From assembly GCF_047495875.1 (NCBI RefSeq), contig NC_092476.1, positions 46,001 to 110,000 of the forward strand: a DNA stretch of 64,000 nucleotides, given 5' to 3'. Positions 12,472-24,100 of the stretch are shown piece by piece (the first letter of the stretch is position 1; the number at the start of each line of letters is the position of its first letter). Origin of the DNA: Pithys albifrons albifrons. Taxonomy: Eukaryota > Chordata > Aves > Passeriformes > Thamnophilidae. The position numbers were made by a program, and so were the translations under genes. Under the pieces are notes generated by a model. That model saw only the letters and a program-made list of their open reading frames with translations. It searched no databases and was not told the DNA's origin.

Positions 12472-12533
12472 ATAGACTCAGAACGGTTTTGAGTCGGAAG
12501 GGACCTGAAAGATCACCTGGTTCCAACAGCTGA
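12472..12533 (-). repeat. CR1 3' tail scrap
   Basis: Short degenerate copy of the CR1 3' end: ACTCAGAACGG then GTCGGAAGGGACCTGAAAG and GGTTCCAAC match the spacing of other CR1 tails in the window. It directly abuts the LTR-like block. Confidence 0.5.
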
Positions 12534-12572
12534 TGTCAATTCAGCGCTTTTAAAGAACACAGGTTCCCGCAC

Positions 12573-13023
12573 TGTGGAATGTGGAAACCGAAGTGAAACA
12601 ACGGCTCGCTATATTGTAACTTACCTAGGGAGTATCAGAGGACCTCACTTAGCATGAGGATTACTTAGCAGGATGCAAAAGCCTTCAGAAAAATAAGATG
12701 CTAATTGGTAAGCTGTAATCAGGAAATCGGCCTTGCTTTGGTCTTATGCAAGGCCAAATATAGAAAGAACAAAAGAGCTGCTTTTTAAGCAAGGCAAGAA
12801 ACAGACGCTGGAGCTCTTTATCAGTAAAACCATGAATCCACAAAAGTGTGAAGTCATAAATGCCATTTAAAAGATGTCTTACAATCAGTATCCTTAGTGA
12901 AATTTACTATATAAGCTGACCAAGATTTTGTTTCTGTAAAGTTGCACTTGAAGGGTGCAGACCTTGTGCAGTTCCCACCGGTGTTAATAAAGGTACTGTG
13001 GCTTACAGCCCAGCTGTGGGTCA
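12573..13023 (+). repeat. Possible solo LTR
   Basis: A 451-bp block starting TGTGG and ending TCA carries LTR-like signals in order: a TATA-like CTATATAAGC near 12908, then AATAAA at about 12984, followed by a GT-rich stretch. No target-site duplication was found, so the boundaries are tentative. It could equally be old unique sequence. Near its start it has an IRF-like GAAACCGAAGTGAAAC. Confidence 0.35.
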
Positions 13024-15560
13024 ATTCCTTAGAATCAGAAGGTACTTCCTCAAATTTTCTTTTCCTCAGTCTGTTGAATAAGCACTGTTTCTAATAGGAA
13101 CGTTGATGCTGAATAGCAACTACTCCTGTTTTCACTATTTTGACTCCAAATTCTTCCAGTGATCTTTTCCTCCTCCCTCTTCTGCCCAGTCTGTTGGTGT
13201 CCCAGGGATTTGCTCAGGGCTCTCTGTACTTCTCCACCCAGGAGGTTGTAGGATGGATGAAAAAGAGCAGCCTGGCACCAAGTCTGTGGCCCTCAGTAAT
13301 TTAACAGAGCCTGGTGGTCTGCAGCAGAAGGAGCCATGTGCTCTTGACTCTTGTCCAGTGGGCAAAGGACATCTCATATGGAGAACTGCTGAGGTTCCTT
13401 TTAATGTCATTAAAAAGTATTAGCAAGCAATCGTGTTGGCATTCATCCTTAGGGACTTCCAAAAATGTTCAGGGATTGTATAAAGCACTCAAAAGAGACA
13501 ATGGTGGGTCATCTGTTACAATTGAAAAGAATTCTAAGCCATTTCTTTTGTAAGACTGAATTAAATCTGGATGGTCATTGCAAACCTACATTATAGAGAT
13601 AACATGGACTTCTACTTCCATCAGTTACCACTCCAGGCTTGCAACATTCCTTCAGGATAAGCTGTGGAGGGGCTGTGTGGCACAGCGCTCCAAGCCACTG
13701 CTTAGTAAGAGATGCGGGTGCAGAAAGGATAACAGGAGGCATTTGGAGCTGCAAGGCTGGGACAGGAGCAAAAGTTCAGCAAACAAGTCTCTCCTGTGCT
13801 AGAGGGTGGAGGAGTTTCCAGGAGATGGGCATGGTGCCAGGCACTTACAGCAGTTGGGATACAATGACTTTGTAACTGCTGTTAGAGGAAATGCAAACAC
13901 CTGAGGGTACCTGAGAGGTGGTGGCTGACAGTGACTGCAAAGGAACATTCTTAGAAAGCCGTGTTGTGCATGTGTTAGTGGAGAAGGACCAAGGAGCAGC
14001 TCTTAATGTTTACATTTTTAATTTTTCTGCAGTGAATGAACTCCCTGGGCTTGTTCAGACTAAGCCACCATCATCTTTCAAAGGCTCAGTACCTTTACTG
14101 TTATTTTCTGCAGCACTCATCTGGTATCTACTGATACAAAGGTATGCAAATAAAAAGGGTAAATATACACCCTCGCAATTGTAGCTTTTGCTTCTGCAGC
14201 AGAACACAGGATATTTGGAGCTCAGATGAGCAATTTAAGTTCCCCAGTGTCAAAGAGGGCTTGAAATTCTGGTTTTGAGGAAGCCCAACCACTCCTGTTG
14301 TCTCAAAGACAATGTTTTAACATTAAAAATTACTGTTCCCCATTTACATGGCTACTGACATTATTACTCTTTTTGCTTCCTTGCAATGACTTAAGAACTT
14401 CCTGTAGTCCTGAACTAAATCTAACCATGCCCACAATGCACTGTAAGCAATGGAACAAGAGGTGAGTCCTGCTCTAATAGTGCTATGAAATACTTGGATT
14501 TAGCTTTTACAATTTCTTAAGAAATAAAAATCAATTATTCCTCTTAAAAACAATCTGTCCATTAATCCCCAGTTCTTTTCATTCAGTTTGCAAGAACAGC
14601 CTCACATGAATCTAATTGTCCATATCTAAAAAAACAAATTGAAGCATCACAATACACAAATTAGTTTTAGTCATATAAAAACGATTCCTTCACGAAGATA
14701 TTTTAATAGGGCTAAGGCAAAGATGTGCAGTATTTTAATGGAATCATGCACTAGTCAGAGTCCATGTTAACTAAACCACAGTGTAAATTTTTTTCAGGTG
14801 TTTGCATCTAGAGTTAGTTTTGTTCCATGCCTTCTCTGTAAGAGTCAACTACCCAGGACAGGGATTATCTGAAACTCTAAGTCTTGCCAAGTCTACAGAG
14901 GTACAAAGTGCCCCCTCAATGCTAATAATTCTCAGTGCAGCACATTGCCAGCACCTGGTGACCCGTTCTGGAAAGGAAATAATAAAGGGAGCACAGCACT
15001 CAGAGAGCAAAAGCGTTTGGTCTAAAACAAACAAACAAAAAGGATTTTCAGAGCCTACACAAATTAACACAATGGGAAACAATTTTGCTGAGGATTCATG
15101 TTATTTTCCACTGGTTTTAAGCAAAAATGACAGTTACCAGTACTATTTATATGCTTCAAAATTACAGAAACTTGAAATCCACAGGCTTTTCTGGACATGT
15201 TCAGGTGAACTCTGTAAGTAACTGCAAACTCATGGCATTTGTGTGATGCTCAGCAGCAGTAGAGATGTGCATATCAACAATGCTTATAATTAATTTCTAA
15301 ATGAAAATGACATATGTATGACAGTTATGTGGTTCCAGACAAACCTAGATATTTAAGTAGTTACAGACAGTACAAGGTTGCATTTTTTCTTTTGATCAAA
15401 CCATTCCAGTTCTGCAGGTCACAGCAGTAGGACATGAAGATTAAGAAAAAAACCCCAACAGATCTGTGTTAGACTAAACAAAGTCTTCCTGTATTACATA
15501 AAAACATACCCTAAGGGAAAAGAAGCGTTTTCCTTTTGGCATAATTATTTTTAAAACAAT
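13024..15560. other. TRIM25-COIL intergenic region
   Basis: No gene could be supported. One exon-like segment at 14033-14141 (good acceptor, GTATGC donor, open frame with a hydrophobic run) is noted as a finding. The remainder is AT-rich without clear repeats. Confidence 0.4.
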
Positions 15561-15566
15561 TTTATT
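15561..15566 (-). terminator. COIL: COIL poly(A) signal
   Basis: AATAAA on the minus strand, about 93 nt beyond the COIL stop codon. It is the first canonical hexamer downstream and gives a short 3' UTR. Confidence 0.55.
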
Positions 15567-15658
15567 AACAATATCCACCAGTGCACCTGCCACCCTCAGT
15601 ACCAGAAGGCAGCATTTCACAAAACAAGTCTGTACAACTGTGTACAGTTTTTCACATT

Positions 15659-18600
15659 TTAGATGGTTCCATTTTCAATGCTGGATCCATTAACAGGAGG
15701 CTCAACAATCAGTCTTGGCTCTATCAGTGCATCCCAGCTTTCAGTTATCTGAAAACAAACCACAGACAACACTCAGCAGGGTACCAGCCATACCAGCAGA
15801 TGCAATTTCTCTGTCATTACTCTTTGTCTAGACCTGACCAACAGCACTGCTGAATAAAGACTACAGCTCCTTCTGTGATTCACTGATCCTCTTGATGAAT
15901 CTCAACCTGCCTGGTGTCCTGGGTAAGGGAGGATGCAGGTAAGAACAACAGTGCATGAAGTGAGTAAGCTTGTAAGAGCAGCTACTCTGTGAGACATGAT
16001 GTTTACTCTGTTAGCCAAAAAAACCAGTTAGTTTGGCTTTGACCCCAGTGAACTGAGTAACATGCAAGAAGTGGTTCTTATCTATGCAAAACTAGTAACA
16101 GGATCCAAACCAGGCCCCACGTACCTTGGTGTCCTGAGGGATGGCATACTCGATCAGCTCTGCCCCGTCTGCAGACTGGTACACCAGGTCGAATTTCCCT
16201 GGCTCCTTAGCAGCTTAAAAAACAAACAACCAACTCAATTAACTACAAACAAACAAACAAACAAAGAGTTTAAATGTTTACCACAAAAGCCAATCAAAAC
16301 CAGTTTGGTTTTGGTTTGTTTTTTAGTTCTGCCTGGGTTTGTAATTTCAACGAAAAAGTCTGAGGTACAAGTGAATACTGCACACCAAAATTAAGGTGAC
16401 TAATATGACTACATGTATGAAAAGGATAATCAACATGTTGCTTAAGTTTGAGAAAAATATTCATATGACAATTCATTAATTCTAGCTTCAATGGCAACTG
16501 CAGGATACACACAGTTTCAGAAACATTCACTGTTTCAAGTCTCAGGAACTGTACTTTGTCACTGCAGGGACTCAACTCCACATCCACTGAGGGCAGTGGC
16601 TTCACTGGTATTGCAAGGAATGGCATTATTGTCTCACATCTCTGTAATTCTATGTGATGATCTTAATTTTTTTGAGAAAGTGAAACCACAGTAGAGGTGA
16701 GTTACTGACCACTCATACTGACTGAAGAAATTTAATTCTGTAACTACCTACGTGCATCTTCAGTTCAACCAGCAAAGGTTAGAACTTCTCAATCTAAATG
16801 GGTTTTTTGGAGAGGGAGTGAGGAGGGGAGAGGTATGTTGAAAATGAACCTGAGGAAACTGGGAATACTCCTGAAACATGAGGTGTGCCTTGGACTAACT
16901 GTTTCCAAGTGATGCACATGCCAACAAGCCTTTGGTGTCTCAGGGTACGTACGTTGTCCTGCTGCTGATGAAAGGATCTCAAGCTCGATCTGTTTTTTAT
17001 CAGCATTCCAACTGATTATTTTTGCCTCCTTCATAAAGCAACAAGAAAAGAATCAGGTAAGATACACTTCAGCACTGGATAACTATTCCATATTTATAAA
17101 CACTTGATCACTGCTAGAGGAAGTTTGGCTATCAGTTTTCCTATCACTACATACAAAATCTGCAGAGAATTAAAGCTCAGAAATCTACTACTGACACCAA
17201 TAAAGCAAAGTTTACTTACTGTCACTGACTTTGTGGTTTAACTCAATACTTACCTGGAAAACAAGTTATCTGAAATAGCTACAAAATTCTACTTGCACCA
17301 GTTTCAAGAACTCGCCTTGACTTCAAAACACAGTAGACTCAAATACAGCTATATTTTTCTACTTGAAGGTCTGCATTTTTGTCATCTCTAAAATATTAAT
17401 GATCATTAATAATGCTGGCAGTTGGGTTGAGGCTTTTGGGGTTTTTTTAATAACTGCTACATCTTTCAAGTTTTCAATTAGTTTTGGCTTCTGGGGTTTT
17501 CATTTTTACTGCTCTACCAGGAATAGCCTCTGGAGCCAACTGGATGCAAAGAAAAACACTGCAAAACCTCAAAATATTTAAGCCATACTGCACCTATAAT
17601 ACTTCTGTGAGTGAATTAAGCGAGGAAAGAAAACCAGTACCTTATAGTCTGAAATTTCAGGACTGTAATTTTCAGTTAGTTCCAAGCGCTGTTTGAAAGA
17701 AATACAAATAACATTATAACTTTTCCCATTCTTTGATGATTCCACCAGTTTCTTCAGCAAAAGGAAAGTGCAAGAGCCAAGTCTTCCACTCCTGGATCCT
17801 GATCACAGTCCCAGGTAGGCTTTCAGGACTCACTGCTCCACAGGATTTATGTTCAGGTCACACTGTGTGAGGAGATCAGTGAGATGGGGGCTAGTCTCCC
17901 CAAATGCAGTGATTTAATTTTCATTTACTTTTTTTTTTTGCAGTGAAGTGCAATTATTTGTATGGTAAGATTTGCAATAATATTGTAGAAATGGTATCTG
18001 GAGAAATAACAACATGTACATGGAAATTCACACTGAAATGACAGCAGAGACATTTCCTTGTGCTACACAAATACAGAAAGTTTAAAAGAAATGCATTTGA
18101 CTTATGTACAGGCTCCAAAACTTTCTAAAAATCAAAGTCAGACTTTACAACAACAGAATTTTCAGAGAAACTATTAGGTCAGAAACTTAAGAGTGGTCCA
18201 AATGAAGCAATTTTAGCCCATTAACTTTCATACCTTAAAGGCAATCTTTTCTCCCACTTGGGGTGGAGCAGCTAGAAGAGGTAACACACTATAGTCTCTC
18301 TTGGGAATCTCCACGGGATTCTGTGAAACAAACAGTAACCCAATGATTTAATTACTGTATTAATAAAAACAGAAGACCATGTTTATGCTGTATGGCTTGC
18401 AGAAAGCTCTGAGAAGAGTAAGGTACATATCTGAGTGCTTTGTTTTGAGATGTGTAGTACAATCACTTAAATACAAACATTTCCTCAGCCTGCTAAATGG
18501 AGATACAGTAAATAGTTGTTTACTCTTAGATTTATTAAGATCAACCTTTATCCCATTAATATATTTCTGCTTTCCTGAATTACTCTCATTCTGTAGACTT

Positions 18601-20941
18601 TTTGCATAGTTAAAGCTGCAAGAGAAAGTGATCTCTGACTGTGTAAGTCACTCACCTGGACAAGAATAGAAGAGTTTGTCACAGGTTCATTTAACTGCCT
18701 CTGTGTTTGGCCTTCACTGCTGTAGTTATAGAAGAAGCCAGGGTTTGCTCCTCTCCCATGGCCTTGGCCCCTCATCATCCCACGAAAGCCACGGCCCCTT
18801 GGCCCTCTCCAGAAGAAATCCTCTCCTGATCCATGTCCCCTTCCACGGCCTGGGCTGGCAAATGGTCCTTGAATACTGGCTGGCAACCGTTCAGTACAGT
18901 TTCCTACTATGGAATTACCCAGTCCAATACGTGCTGCAGGTTTTTTAATAACAGGTGCATCTGAATCAGACTCTGAAGAGGAGCTCTTTGCTTTGTGAGC
19001 CTTGGTACTGGCTTTGACAGCCACTACACTGGTAGGCAGAGACTTTTCCTTTGCAGTGCTGTCTTGTGCTGGTGTCACCTTCTCATCCTCTGTACTCAAG
19101 TCAGAATCTGAACTAGATTTTTTAGCATTCTTACTAATTGCAGTCTTAGTCTTTTTCATGTTAGACTTTACAGTCACTTTATTAGTTTTTGCATCAGAAC
19201 TTGTAGCAGCTTGGGATTTGTCTTTGGGAAGTCTTGCCACAACAGTTTCATGGGAAGGTTTATTTTGCTTTATGTTTAATTCACTGCTGCCACTGTCAGA
19301 CGATGTGCTGGAGGAATCTGAAGTTTCCACCCTCTTTTTTCTGGCCTGCGTTGTGATCTTTTTCGTGCTATTTTTACCAGAATTTAGACAGAAGTTCTCA
19401 TTTTCCTGCTCTAAGGCCAACTTTGCTGCAGCAGCCTTCGTCTGCTTCTCATCCTTCTTTTTTGTTGTCAACTGTTTCTCCCTTTCTGCTTTTTTAAGCT
19501 TTTTAGAATGGGCAGTAGAGCTCTGTTCCTTACCTTCTGCGAGTCTATTTCTTCCACTAACTTCTTCCTTTCTTTTTCTTTTTATGTACCTTTTTTGAGA
19601 GTCCCAAATATCTACAGAGCTCTCTTCCCTGCAAGAGGAATACTCGAGATTATGCTTGTCTTTTTTCTTTTTCCTTTTATGCCTATCTTCATTTCTAGAG
19701 AATTCTTCCTCATCCTCTTTGTGTCTGTGCCTTTTTTTGTCTTCTTTTGTTGTATAAGTAAAACCATCATCTGTTTCTTCATAATTATCCGCAGCTATGT
19801 CTTCCAATTTTACTCTGTCAAAAAAAAAACAAACAAAAGCCACCGTTCAGCATTATTAATATTTTTCCAACACATCAGCAGCTCAGGGAAGTTATTCTGG
19901 AGCAGGGATGTTCCACCCACGGGACACTCTGAAGCCTCCCCCATGAGCATGGGCTGTGACAGGCAGGGCACAGGAGTGCTCCCCTTCCATCCTCAGGGAC
20001 ATTCCCAACCCCTTGGCTCCCTCCAGCCCTTTTCCAAGGAGGCCCCATCCCTGTCCCGCCGTGTTCTAAGTTCACGTGGAGACTCACAGAATCCCAGAAT
20101 GGGTCAGGCTGGAAGGGGCTACAGTGTGTCATCTGGTCCCACCTCCCTGCTCAAGCAGGACCATCCCAAGGCACATGGCACAGGACTGTGTCCAGATGGG
20201 TCTAGAGTATCTCCAATGAGGGAGACTCCACACACTGTCTTGGCAGGCTGTTCAGCGTTCTGTCACTGCACAGGAAAGTTCTTTCTCATGTTCAGGTGGT
20301 TCAGCATCAGTTCCTGCCCGTTCCTCTCGTGCCGTTGCTGCTCCCCCCGTGCAGAGCCTGGTCCATGCTCTGATATCCCCCTTTGGATACTGACAGGCAC
20401 TGATAAGGTTTAGATGTGGAATTGACTGTTCCGGTTCCTGTCTCTTTCCCGATCCCATTCTCGCTGTCCCAGTCCCATTCCTGATCCCATTTTCGCTGTT
20501 CCTGTCCCGTTCCCGGTGTCCCTATCCCTATCCCATACTGCTGTCCCTGTCCCATCCCACTGTCACTGTTCCTGTCCTATCCCGCTGTCCCTTTCCTATT
20601 CCCATTTACGCCGTCCCTTATCCCGTTCCCATTTCCGCTGTCCCCATCCCGTTCCTGCTGCCCCCATTCCCGCTGTCCCTGTGCCCCCCGTACCGCAGCG
20701 AGTCGTTGTCCCGCACCAGGCGCGCGCTCTCGGCGGGCGGCAGGAGCGCGCCCTGCAGGAACAGGCTGAGGCGGGCGCGGCGGCTAAAGCCGAAGCGGTG
20801 GCGGATGACACTGAGCAGGTCCGTGACGAGCCGCGCCTGGCCGGGCTCCAGCAGCAGCCAGCACTGCGCGCAGCCCGGGCTGGCCGGCGGAGCGTGGTCG
20901 AACTGCAGCCGCAACCGCACCGGGCCGGGCCCCGCCGCCAT
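15659..20941 (-). CDS. COIL: Coilin, Cajal body scaffold protein
   Basis: Seven coding exons on the minus strand: 20694-20941, 18656-19814, 18234-18320, 17641-17688, 16953-17028, 16125-16213 and 15659-15748. Phases agree and sum to 1,797 nt including stop, or 598 aa (human 576). The N-terminal self-association region contains [20 protein letters not shown] and [17 protein letters not shown], both characteristic of coilin. The long exon 2 is Lys/Ser-rich with nuclear-localisation-like basic runs, [10 protein letters not shown] phospho-acceptor stretches and a Gly-Arg box ([10 protein letters not shown]). The last five exons make the atypical Tudor domain ([20 protein letters not shown] onward). 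Coilin scaffolds Cajal bodies and binds SMN and snRNPs in the nucleus. A second ATG directly upstream at 20942-20944 would add one Met. Confidence 0.93.
18656..19814 (-). CDS. COIL: COIL exon 2: basic/serine-rich region and RG box
   Basis: 1,159 nt, joined to exon 1 through a split Arg codon. It holds the poorly conserved middle of coilin: KKRHRHK and KRKKKKDKH basic clusters, acidic-serine patches (SSSESDSD), and the C-terminal RG box at about 18755-18850, a symmetric dimethylarginine target that recruits SMN. It ends ILVQ at a GTGAGT donor. Confidence 0.92.
20087..20400 (-). repeat. CR1 LINE 3' fragment in COIL intron 1
   Basis: Starts ACAGAATCCCAGAATGGGTC and continues with the CR1 pattern GGCTGGAAGGGGCTACAG, TGCTCAAGCAGGACCATCCC and GGAGACTCCAC. 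Sense is on the minus strand, 5' truncated. Confidence 0.75.
20434..20690. repeat. Degenerate minisatellite in COIL intron 1
   Basis: Many imperfect units built on CCTGTCCCATTCCCGCTGT on the plus strand, with unit length varying around 15-30 bp. It starts beside a CR1 and ends almost at the COIL exon 1 donor. Confidence 0.7.
20694..20941 (-). CDS. COIL: COIL exon 1: N-terminal self-interaction domain
   Basis: 248 nt beginning [14 protein letters not shown] and ending in the split Arg codon at a GTACGG donor. It encodes the ubiquitin-like fold coilin uses for self-association. The start is within the CpG island shared with SCPEP1. Confidence 0.9.
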
Positions 20942-20944
20942 CAT

Positions 20945-21078
20945 GGCCTGGGAGGAGGCGGAGCGGGAGAAGGAGTGGCGGGAGGTGGAACGGGAGATGG
21001 AGCGGGAGGAGGAGATGGAGGCGGAGCGGGTGATGGAGCGGGAGACGGAGGTGGAGCGGGAGGCGGAGCGAGCGCGGG
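20945..21078. repeat. Polypurine GGAGCGGGAGATGG-type repeat between COIL and SCPEP1
   Basis: About 130 bp of strongly strand-asymmetric, G/A-rich sequence made of imperfect GGAGCGGGAGATGGAGC units. It occupies nearly all the space between the two divergent start codons. Confidence 0.75.
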
Positions 21079-21127
21079 GGTCGAGGCGGGGCCGGTTCGG
21101 TCCGGGCGCGCGTGACCTGCGGGAGCG

Positions 21128-21188
21128 ATGGGGCCGGTCTGTGTCCGGACCGCGCTGTCGGTGCTGCTGCTGGCGGCGGACACGGCAG
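21128..21188 (+). CDS. SCPEP1: SCPEP1 exon 1: signal peptide
   Basis: 61 nt coding [20 protein letters not shown] plus one base of the next Gly codon, donor GTATGG. The hydrophobic core and small residues at the end fit a cleavable signal peptide; ATG context GCGATGG is strong. Confidence 0.8.
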
Positions 21189-24100
21189 GTATGGATGGGA
21201 CAGCACGGAACAGCGCGACAGGCTCCGGGCACAGCGCGTCCCGTGGCTGGGCAGGCCCCGCGCTGAGCCCACGCCGTCCCGCCGCGGACCTGCCCGAGGT
21301 GGCGGTCGGGAGGGACGGGCCGAAGGAGGCGGTGGGACCTCCAAAGCCCGGGCACGGTGGCGTGGAAAAGCCTTGCTGCTGCTCCTCCAGTGCCACCTGC
21401 CCTGACCCGGGAGATACGGAAGGGAGTTTCAAAGGTCTGTGCTGGGAGGGTGCCTGTCCTAGGCAGGCAATAGACGGATTGCTTAAGGTGACCAGACTCC
21501 ACTGGCTCTGTTTACTTTAGGAGATATATATCTATATATAGATATATAGATATATAGATATGTATATATATTTATGTATATATAAATATAAATATATATA
21601 TATCTTGGATGCAGTTAAATATCTGTACTGCATTTGCTGTCCTTGGAGACTGTAAAGTGATTTGATCTCCCTCGACACTCAGATCAGAGTTTTTGGGATC
21701 ATTCCAACATGGTGTTGATAACACCAAGGGATATTCCTTTCATGGTGGACTCGATGGTTCCTGTGGGTCCCATTCAGCTCGGGGTATTCTGTGCTCCCTG
21801 CTGACCCCGAAGCTGGTGTGAGTTTTATTCCATCGTGTCCAGTAGGGTTGTGCTTTTGGCTCAGGCCTTGGAAAGACTTTTAAGTGTTTCCTGAGAGAAC
21901 AAATTACCCCAGCGATTGGGCTGTTATTTCGGCGGCAGCTCAACGCCAGGTTCTGATAAGGAAGCTCTTAATTACACACTTAGCCTCGTTCATTGCTGAT
22001 AACTCACCTGTGGGTGGGGGTGCAAATTTAGGTGGGTTTCTTATAGTAATTTTTTTTAACGGAAGCACTTCTAATTACCACACCCAAGTTTGAAATGTAA
22101 TGTTTTGGAACAGATGTAGTGGAAAGCCCAAAGCTGAGCTTTTCTACGTAGGTGATTTTTATTTTTATTTTCCCCCAAGGTGTGATTCTGAGGCAGTCCC
22201 AAGAGCCCAAAGAGCTGTGGGGATATGTGCAGGTTCGGAATAAGGCCCACATGTTTTGGTGGCTCTACTATGCAAATAACCCAACCAAAGACTTCACAGA
22301 ATTACCTCTTGTCTTGTGGCTTCAGGTAAGATTTGCTGAAAGACACCTAAGTGATAATTCTTTCCATCTGTGCCCAGTTCAGTTCGATTGGTGTCTTGCA
22401 GCCATTCAGAAATGGGATTGAAAATTGCCCAATTCTAAGTGACTCACCTTGTGAATGAGGTGCTCAGGTGTGGAAGAAACAATGACGATGTTATTCTGCA
22501 ATTGTGGGGTGGCCTCAGCTGCTCACCTCTCATCAAGTTAAATTCCAGAAATAGAGGTTGTTCTTATCTTTCATACAACAGTAGTAATTTTGGTGCATTG
22601 TAGTGTCACAGCTCCTTTCTTGGAGAGCCTGTAATTTAAACAATGTTCAGAGAGAGCAGATAAAATAATCAGAGATTTAGAATGATTTCTAAATGGAAAC
22701 AAGTAGGAGAGACTCTTAGAGACTGGTGCCATTCAACCCAGTTTGAGAAAGGCAGTGGTGTGTTCTCCACAGTCACCTCCAGCAGTACATTTCAGAAGTT
22801 GATGTTTAATCACTTCGTGGGTTATTTCATCAGGATGAAATCCACATGCTGGTTAAGCTAATGACTTACAAACCCCTGCAGAGCACTAACTTTTGCATTC
22901 AGTATTCAGGAAACAGGGTTTTGAAACTGTTCTCACGTGCAGCTCTGCAGATGCTCTCCAAGTGGGTGACTGCTTCTCTGTTTAATTCTTCTTTCAGAAA
23001 TGGGATGTGTGTGCATAACAAATGATGAGGAAGAGAGCCTGCTCTGCAAATTAACATGTAGTGCAAAAGCCATTTTGATAAACTTACCCACTGTCATTCT
23101 ACTTACTGGCTCAGTTTTATTTTTCTTCTATCTGTCATATGCCATGCTGCCTTTTAACTTCTTTGTCATTTGGTGTTTCCCCATAGGGAGGTCCAGGAGC
23201 TTCAGGCTGTGGATATGGGAACTTTGAAGAGATTGGTCCATTAGACAAAGAAATGAAACCAAGAAATACAACCTGGGTACAGTAGAGAGTTCAGCTTCTA
23301 ATTACTGATTGCAAATGTTTGTGTAAGCAGATGATTGCTATGCAAAACCACACAGAACAGTTTTTACTTAAAGTTCAGTAGAACTATATTTCATCTTAAA
23401 ATAGTGTGGCTAACAAATTGGCTTATAGGAATAACTTTGTTTAGAACTGAAGATTACACCTATTCATTTGATTTACTGGAATATGTCTGGGCTTCCATGA
23501 ATTTGTGAAATGCAGATGTCTGGGAAGCAGAGAGCAGGGAAATTGTAGAAAGTGTTATTTCAGATCACAGGTTCACTGTGTGCAGCCATAGAGCTGTTTC
23601 TGGATGGCTGGCAGTGCAAAATGTATGGTTTGTAATTACAGGTCCAGTATGGCCTTCAAGGGAAAACAAATTACAGCGGCCTACGAAGATGGAAGTTTAA
23701 TTAATGAAATGTATTTGTGGTCTGAGCTGAGTCTAGAGAAGTCTGGAGTTCCCCAGATCATAAGAGTGACCTGCCCCTAGATCACTGGGAGTTTTTGGAT
23801 GTTTCTTGTTGCAGACTGGGCAAATTGAAAGACCTTAAGTTGTAACTCTGTGAGTTTTGCTGCCAGCTCTGTGTTGATCTGCTGTTTTTATAGTTGTAAC
23901 TATACAACAATAGCATTGGCTATAGCAACCCAAAAGAAAAACCTTTTCTTTAGAAGAAAACACTTTTTTTTTCTGTTTTACATTCTGACATACAAGTCTC
24001 ACCTGTTCCATTCTCTCTTTTGAACTTTCACCAAATTTTTCTACAAGTTCTTTCAGCTTCAGAGGTTTGCTGGCTCAGTAAATCATTTGTGCCATCAAAA

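Larger units (their letters stand above)
20690..21360. promoter_or_regulatory. Divergent COIL/SCPEP1 CpG-island promoter
   Basis: The COIL ATG (20941 minus) and SCPEP1 ATG (21128 plus) are only about 185 bp apart in one CpG-dense block, so both transcripts must start within or around it. No TATA box is visible. The space between is filled by a polypurine repeat. Confidence 0.7.

Noticed and set aside
16245..16266. CAAA microrepeat
   Set aside because: Only a few units; ordinary intronic simple sequence.
16294..16626. 110-aa minus-strand frame in a COIL intron
   Set aside because: No splice sites or resemblance; COIL exons 5 and 6 join in phase without it.
20516..21520. Several long plus- and minus-strand frames around the COIL/SCPEP1 promoter
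   Set aside because: They run through GC-rich DNA and the polypurine repeat, giving Pro, Ser/Arg or Glu/Arg low complexity. Only the COIL and SCPEP1 frames have family motifs.
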